This document shows, in pieces, positions 62,146 to 64,000 of a stretch of DNA of 64,000 nucleotides. The translations under genes were made by a program, and so were the position numbers. This DNA comes from Coriobacteriaceae bacterium AM100-PB1-1D-6A (GTDB lineage Bacteria > Actinomycetota > Coriobacteriia > Coriobacteriales > Coriobacteriaceae), in NCBI GenBank assembly GCA_027660625.1, contig JAQDNC010000010.1:8203-72202 (forward strand), read 5' to 3'. The notes beneath the pieces were generated by a model. That model ran no database searches. It saw only the letters and a list, made by a program, of their open reading frames with translations, and was not told the origin of the DNA. Every line of letters begins with the position of its first letter. Position 1 is the stretch's first letter.

Positions 62146-62180
62146 AAAAAGGGATAGGGCCACGAGGCCCCATCCCTTTT
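62146..62180. terminator. Bidirectional terminator
   Basis: AAAAAAGGGAT-GGGCC pairs with GGCCC-ATCCCTTTTT around ACGA, between the kinase gene and the convergent VOC gene. Confidence 0.8.
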
Positions 62181-62203
62181 TGCTAGCTATGGCAGCTTGT
62201 GCG

Positions 62204-62578
62204 CTACTCGCGGCACAGGTGCACGGCGAAGCCGGCGAACTCGCGCTTAAAGTACACGAGCTTGGTGCCGCCATCGGGCAGCAGCACGCGCGACTCCTCG
62301 TTGACCTCGAGCCCGCGCTCGGCAAACCACTTCTCGGCCGCATCGATGTCGTTGACGGCAAAGCCGATGTGGCCCTTAGCGCCTCGACCGTTCTGCTTCA
62401 TGACCTCGACCAGCGAATCATTGAAGTACGAAACCGGGGTCTCGATGACGGGCAGGCCCATCATCGTCGAGAACAGCTCCGCGATCTCCAAGGCGTCTGC
62501 CGGGTCGGTGGCGTTAATGCCCACATGGGCAACGCGCATGCCAAAGAGCTCGACCGGATTGGCGTTCTGCTCACTCAT
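62204..62578 (-). CDS. VOC/glyoxalase-superfamily protein (124 aa)
   Basis: A single-domain vicinal-oxygen-chelate protein, substrate unknown. Fold markers are VAHVGINATDPADALEIAELF at the start, a central KGHIGFAVNDIDAAEKWF and a C-terminal strand pair. The metal ligands are not all obvious. It follows the orphan PTS EIIB gene by 11 bases, so it may act on a related sugar phosphate. Confidence 0.75.
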   Translation of the reverse strand: MSEQNANPVELFGMRVAHVGINATDPADALEIAELFSTMMGLPVIETPVSYFNDSLVEVMKQNGRGAKGHIGFAVNDIDAAEKWFAERGLEVNEESRVLLPDGGTKLVYFKREFAGFAVHLCRE

Positions 62579-62589
62579 GCAGTCAGCGC

Positions 62590-62877
62590 CTACTGAGCCA
62601 TGACGCCGAGAACGGCCTTCTCAGCAGCGACGCGGTTCATGCCGGTCATGAAGGGCACGCCGCTCACGTACGGGCAGGTGAGACCCTCGGGGGCAACGGT
62701 GGTGGCGATCAGCAGGTCAGCGCCCTCGTCGCAGTAATCCTTGGCCTCGGAGATGGCGCACTGCACGATCTCATACTTGCCGGCATAACCGTTGGCGTCG
62801 AGCAGGGTGGCGACCTTCTGGGCAACGAGCGTGGAAGTAGCAGCGCCAGCACCGCAAGCCAAAACGATCTTCTTCAT
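62590..62877 (-). CDS. Orphan PTS EIIB component, galactitol type (95 aa)
   Basis: A phosphocysteine-carrying PTS protein with the GatB-like signature ACGAGAATSTLVAQKV (Cys8). The matching EIIA and EIIC genes are not next to it, so it either works with components elsewhere or has a regulatory role. It heads a two-gene leftward operon with the VOC gene. Confidence 0.82.
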   Translation of the reverse strand: MKKIVLACGAGAATSTLVAQKVATLLDANGYAGKYEIVQCAISEAKDYCDEGADLLIATTVAPEGLTCPYVSGVPFMTGMNRVAAEKAVLGVMAQ

Positions 62878-63040
62878 AGGTAATGTCTCCCTTCATGGTT
62901 TACTTTAGGTAAGTGTACCGCAGCGAGCGATGTCACTCGGCCTCGATGAGCTTTTATGCCAGTTTGCTTGCGCGCTGCGTATAATACATCCAGTACGTGT
63001 TGTCATACCGCTCGCTTTATGAGCGACTAAGGACCCTAAT

Positions 63041-63664
63041 ATGCCCGATTCCCGCACACTCTGGACCGCCGTCGTTATCATCTGCATCGCCGTGTCGGTG
63101 TTCTTTAGCGTCAAAAAACGCACCACGTTTAAGCGCCTGCAGCAGCTCATGGCCGCCAAGCAGTGGGACGAGTTCGATCGTTTGCTCGACGGCAAACTCA
63201 CCAGCATGCTGTACCCGCGCTACAACCGCGACTACCTGCGCCTGAACTCCTATCTGCTGCGCGAGGACCACGAGCGCGCCAGCGAGATGTTCGACCTGCT
63301 GCTGGGACTCAACCTGCCCAAGATGCAGCGCGTCGACCTGGTCATTAAGGCCTTTAACTACTACGTTGGCCAGGAGGACCGCAAAAAGTCCAAGGAGCTC
63401 CTGCACGAGATCAAGGGCTTTGAGGGCGGTCAGGCCGAGGCAGTCGCGCACGAGTGCCAGCTGATGTACGACACGATGATCCTCAAGCGCCACAACGACA
63501 TTCCCGAGCTGGAGCGCATGCTCGAGGAGGCCGGCGACGATAAGGTTAAGAGTTGCCGCTTGGAGTACCTGTTGGCCCTGCAGTACAAGAACAAGGGCGA
63601 CGAGGCCAAGTTTGCCGAGTACTTGGAAAAGTCGGGCCGGCACTCGATGGCCGTCAACGCGTAA
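63041..63664 (+). CDS. TPR-like protein with N-terminal membrane anchor (207 aa)
   Basis: No specific family recognised. A hydrophobic segment (about residues 7-22) is followed by helical repeats resembling degenerate TPRs (QLMAAKQWDEFDRLLDG, LLREDHERASEMFDLLLG, QYKNKGDEAKFAEYLEKSG). It is probably an inner-membrane scaffold protein facing the cytoplasm. It lies 31 bases before tRNA-Leu on the same strand. Confidence 0.65.
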   Translation: MPDSRTLWTAVVIICIAVSVFFSVKKRTTFKRLQQLMAAKQWDEFDRLLDGKLTSMLYPRYNRDYLRLNSYLLREDHERASEMFDLLLGLNLPKMQRVDLVIKAFNYYVGQEDRKKSKELLHEIKGFEGGQAEAVAHECQLMYDTMILKRHNDIPELERMLEEAGDDKVKSCRLEYLLALQYKNKGDEAKFAEYLEKSGRHSMAVNA

Positions 63665-63695
63665 CGGACGGCTTGTGCTAGACTTCTAGTCTCAC

Positions 63696-63780
63696 GGGGG
63701 CGTGGCGGAATTGGCATACGCAGGAGACTTAAAATCTCTCGCCGCAAGGATTGTGGGTTCGAGTCCCACCGCCCCTACCA
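63696..63780 (+). tRNA. tRNA-Leu (anticodon UAA)
   Basis: An 85-nt class II tRNA with encoded CCA. The acceptor GGGGGCG pairs with CGCCCCT, the anticodon loop CTTAAAA gives UAA, the variable arm is short, and the T arm is GTGGG-TTCGAGT-CCCAC. Confidence 0.95.
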
Positions 63781-63791
63781 TGTGATTGCTT

Positions 63792-63831
63792 ACGAGCCCG
63801 TGTCCCGTTGGGATGCGGGCTCGTTTCTTTT
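63792..63831 (+). terminator. Terminator after tRNA-Leu
   Basis: ACGAGCCCG pairs with CGGGCTCGT, followed by TTCTTTT. Confidence 0.85.
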
Positions 63832-63837
63832 GGACGC

Positions 63838-63862
63838 CGGTGGGACTCGAACCCGCGAGGGG
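63838..63862 (-). other. tRNA T-arm fragment
   Basis: The minus strand reads GCGGGTTCGAGTCCCACCGG, a T arm sharing 17 bases with that of tRNA-Leu, but no acceptor, D or anticodon arm can be built around it. It looks like a displaced tRNA 3' end. Confidence 0.5.
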
Positions 63863-64000
63863 GCGAGCACCAGGCGGACGCGCAGCGTCCGCAGCGAGCC
63901 GACGAGGGCGCCGGCAGGCGGCCGAAGCCGGTGCGGATTTGCGGGTGACGCATAATTTCTTTCGCAAATTGACAACCGCATAGCGGAACACGGCCCGCGC

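Noticed and set aside
63692..63991. Minus-strand open frame with VGAVGLEPTILAARDFKSP
   Set aside because: This is the well-known artefactual translation of the antisense of a tRNA; the region is tRNA-Leu.
1..64000. CRISPR array
   Set aside because: No series of regularly spaced direct repeats was seen; repeated motifs are isolated intergenic units.

Overview
The window looks like a chromosomal segment of a high-GC gut actinobacterium of the class Coriobacteriia, most probably Collinsella. This is inferred from gene content and style: lactose/cellobiose PTS genes with GH1, PcrA with a Gly/Ser-rich tail, an Ala-rich sortase-anchored surface protein, and short intergenic repeats carrying GGGGACGTTCC or GGGGTCAGGTT cores. 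No rRNA gene is present to confirm it. There is one tRNA (Leu-UAA) near the right end.

Layout. 0-15 kb is housekeeping: nhaA, a Mn-dependent pyrophosphatase, a ROK sugar kinase, and a leftward beta-glucoside operon (GH1, EIIC, EIIB, EIIA) with a divergent GntR/UTRA regulator. It continues with mannose-6-phosphate isomerase, PcrA helicase, UppP and a universal stress protein. 15-31 kb holds a HipBA toxin-antitoxin pair with a textbook operator, a BceRS-like two-component pair, purH, a GNAT enzyme, a DUF2207 membrane protein, GluQRS, two metallophosphoesterases and a 1116-residue CAP-domain, coiled-coil, LPxTG-like surface protein.

31.5-59 kb is an accessory island rich in genome-conflict genes. 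(a) A leftward operon encodes two small unknown proteins, a 1310-residue SF2 helicase with a C-terminal PD-(D/E)xK-like nuclease domain, and a 631-residue protein whose last 330 residues look to me like a MID-PIWI (Argonaute/pPIWI-RE-like) module. A DUF6076-like gene is divergent from it. (b) A phage tail-gene remnant follows. (c) A tightly packed four-gene LlaJI/BsuMI-type restriction-modification operon has two 5-methylcytosine methyltransferases, a McrB-like AAA+ protein and a DUF2357/PD-(D/E)xK nuclease. (d) A second, inverted fragment of that nuclease gene abuts a SIR2-domain protein. (e) A 36-bp perfect palindrome precedes a stub ORF. (f) A leftward cluster joins a VirD4/TraG-like ATPase without visible membrane anchor, a ClpP-like protease and two unknown proteins. 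(g) A type I R-M-like methylase-fold/specificity protein lacks catalytic motifs. (h) An AbiEi/AbiEii type IV toxin-antitoxin pair closes the series. No integrase or relaxase is visible, so the island may be a stack of separate insertions.

59-64 kb returns to chromosomal genes: a 180-bp inverted-repeat element, a UBA-like membrane protein, an OmpR-type two-component system, a VOC protein with an orphan PTS EIIB, a TPR-like protein and tRNA-Leu. A stray tRNA T-arm fragment sits just beyond it on the opposite strand.

The best candidate for an undescribed system is the helicase-nuclease plus MID-PIWI-like operon at 31.9-39.0 kb. The VirD4-ClpP cluster at 51.6-55.6 kb is second. All functional calls come from reading motifs by eye; no database search was possible.
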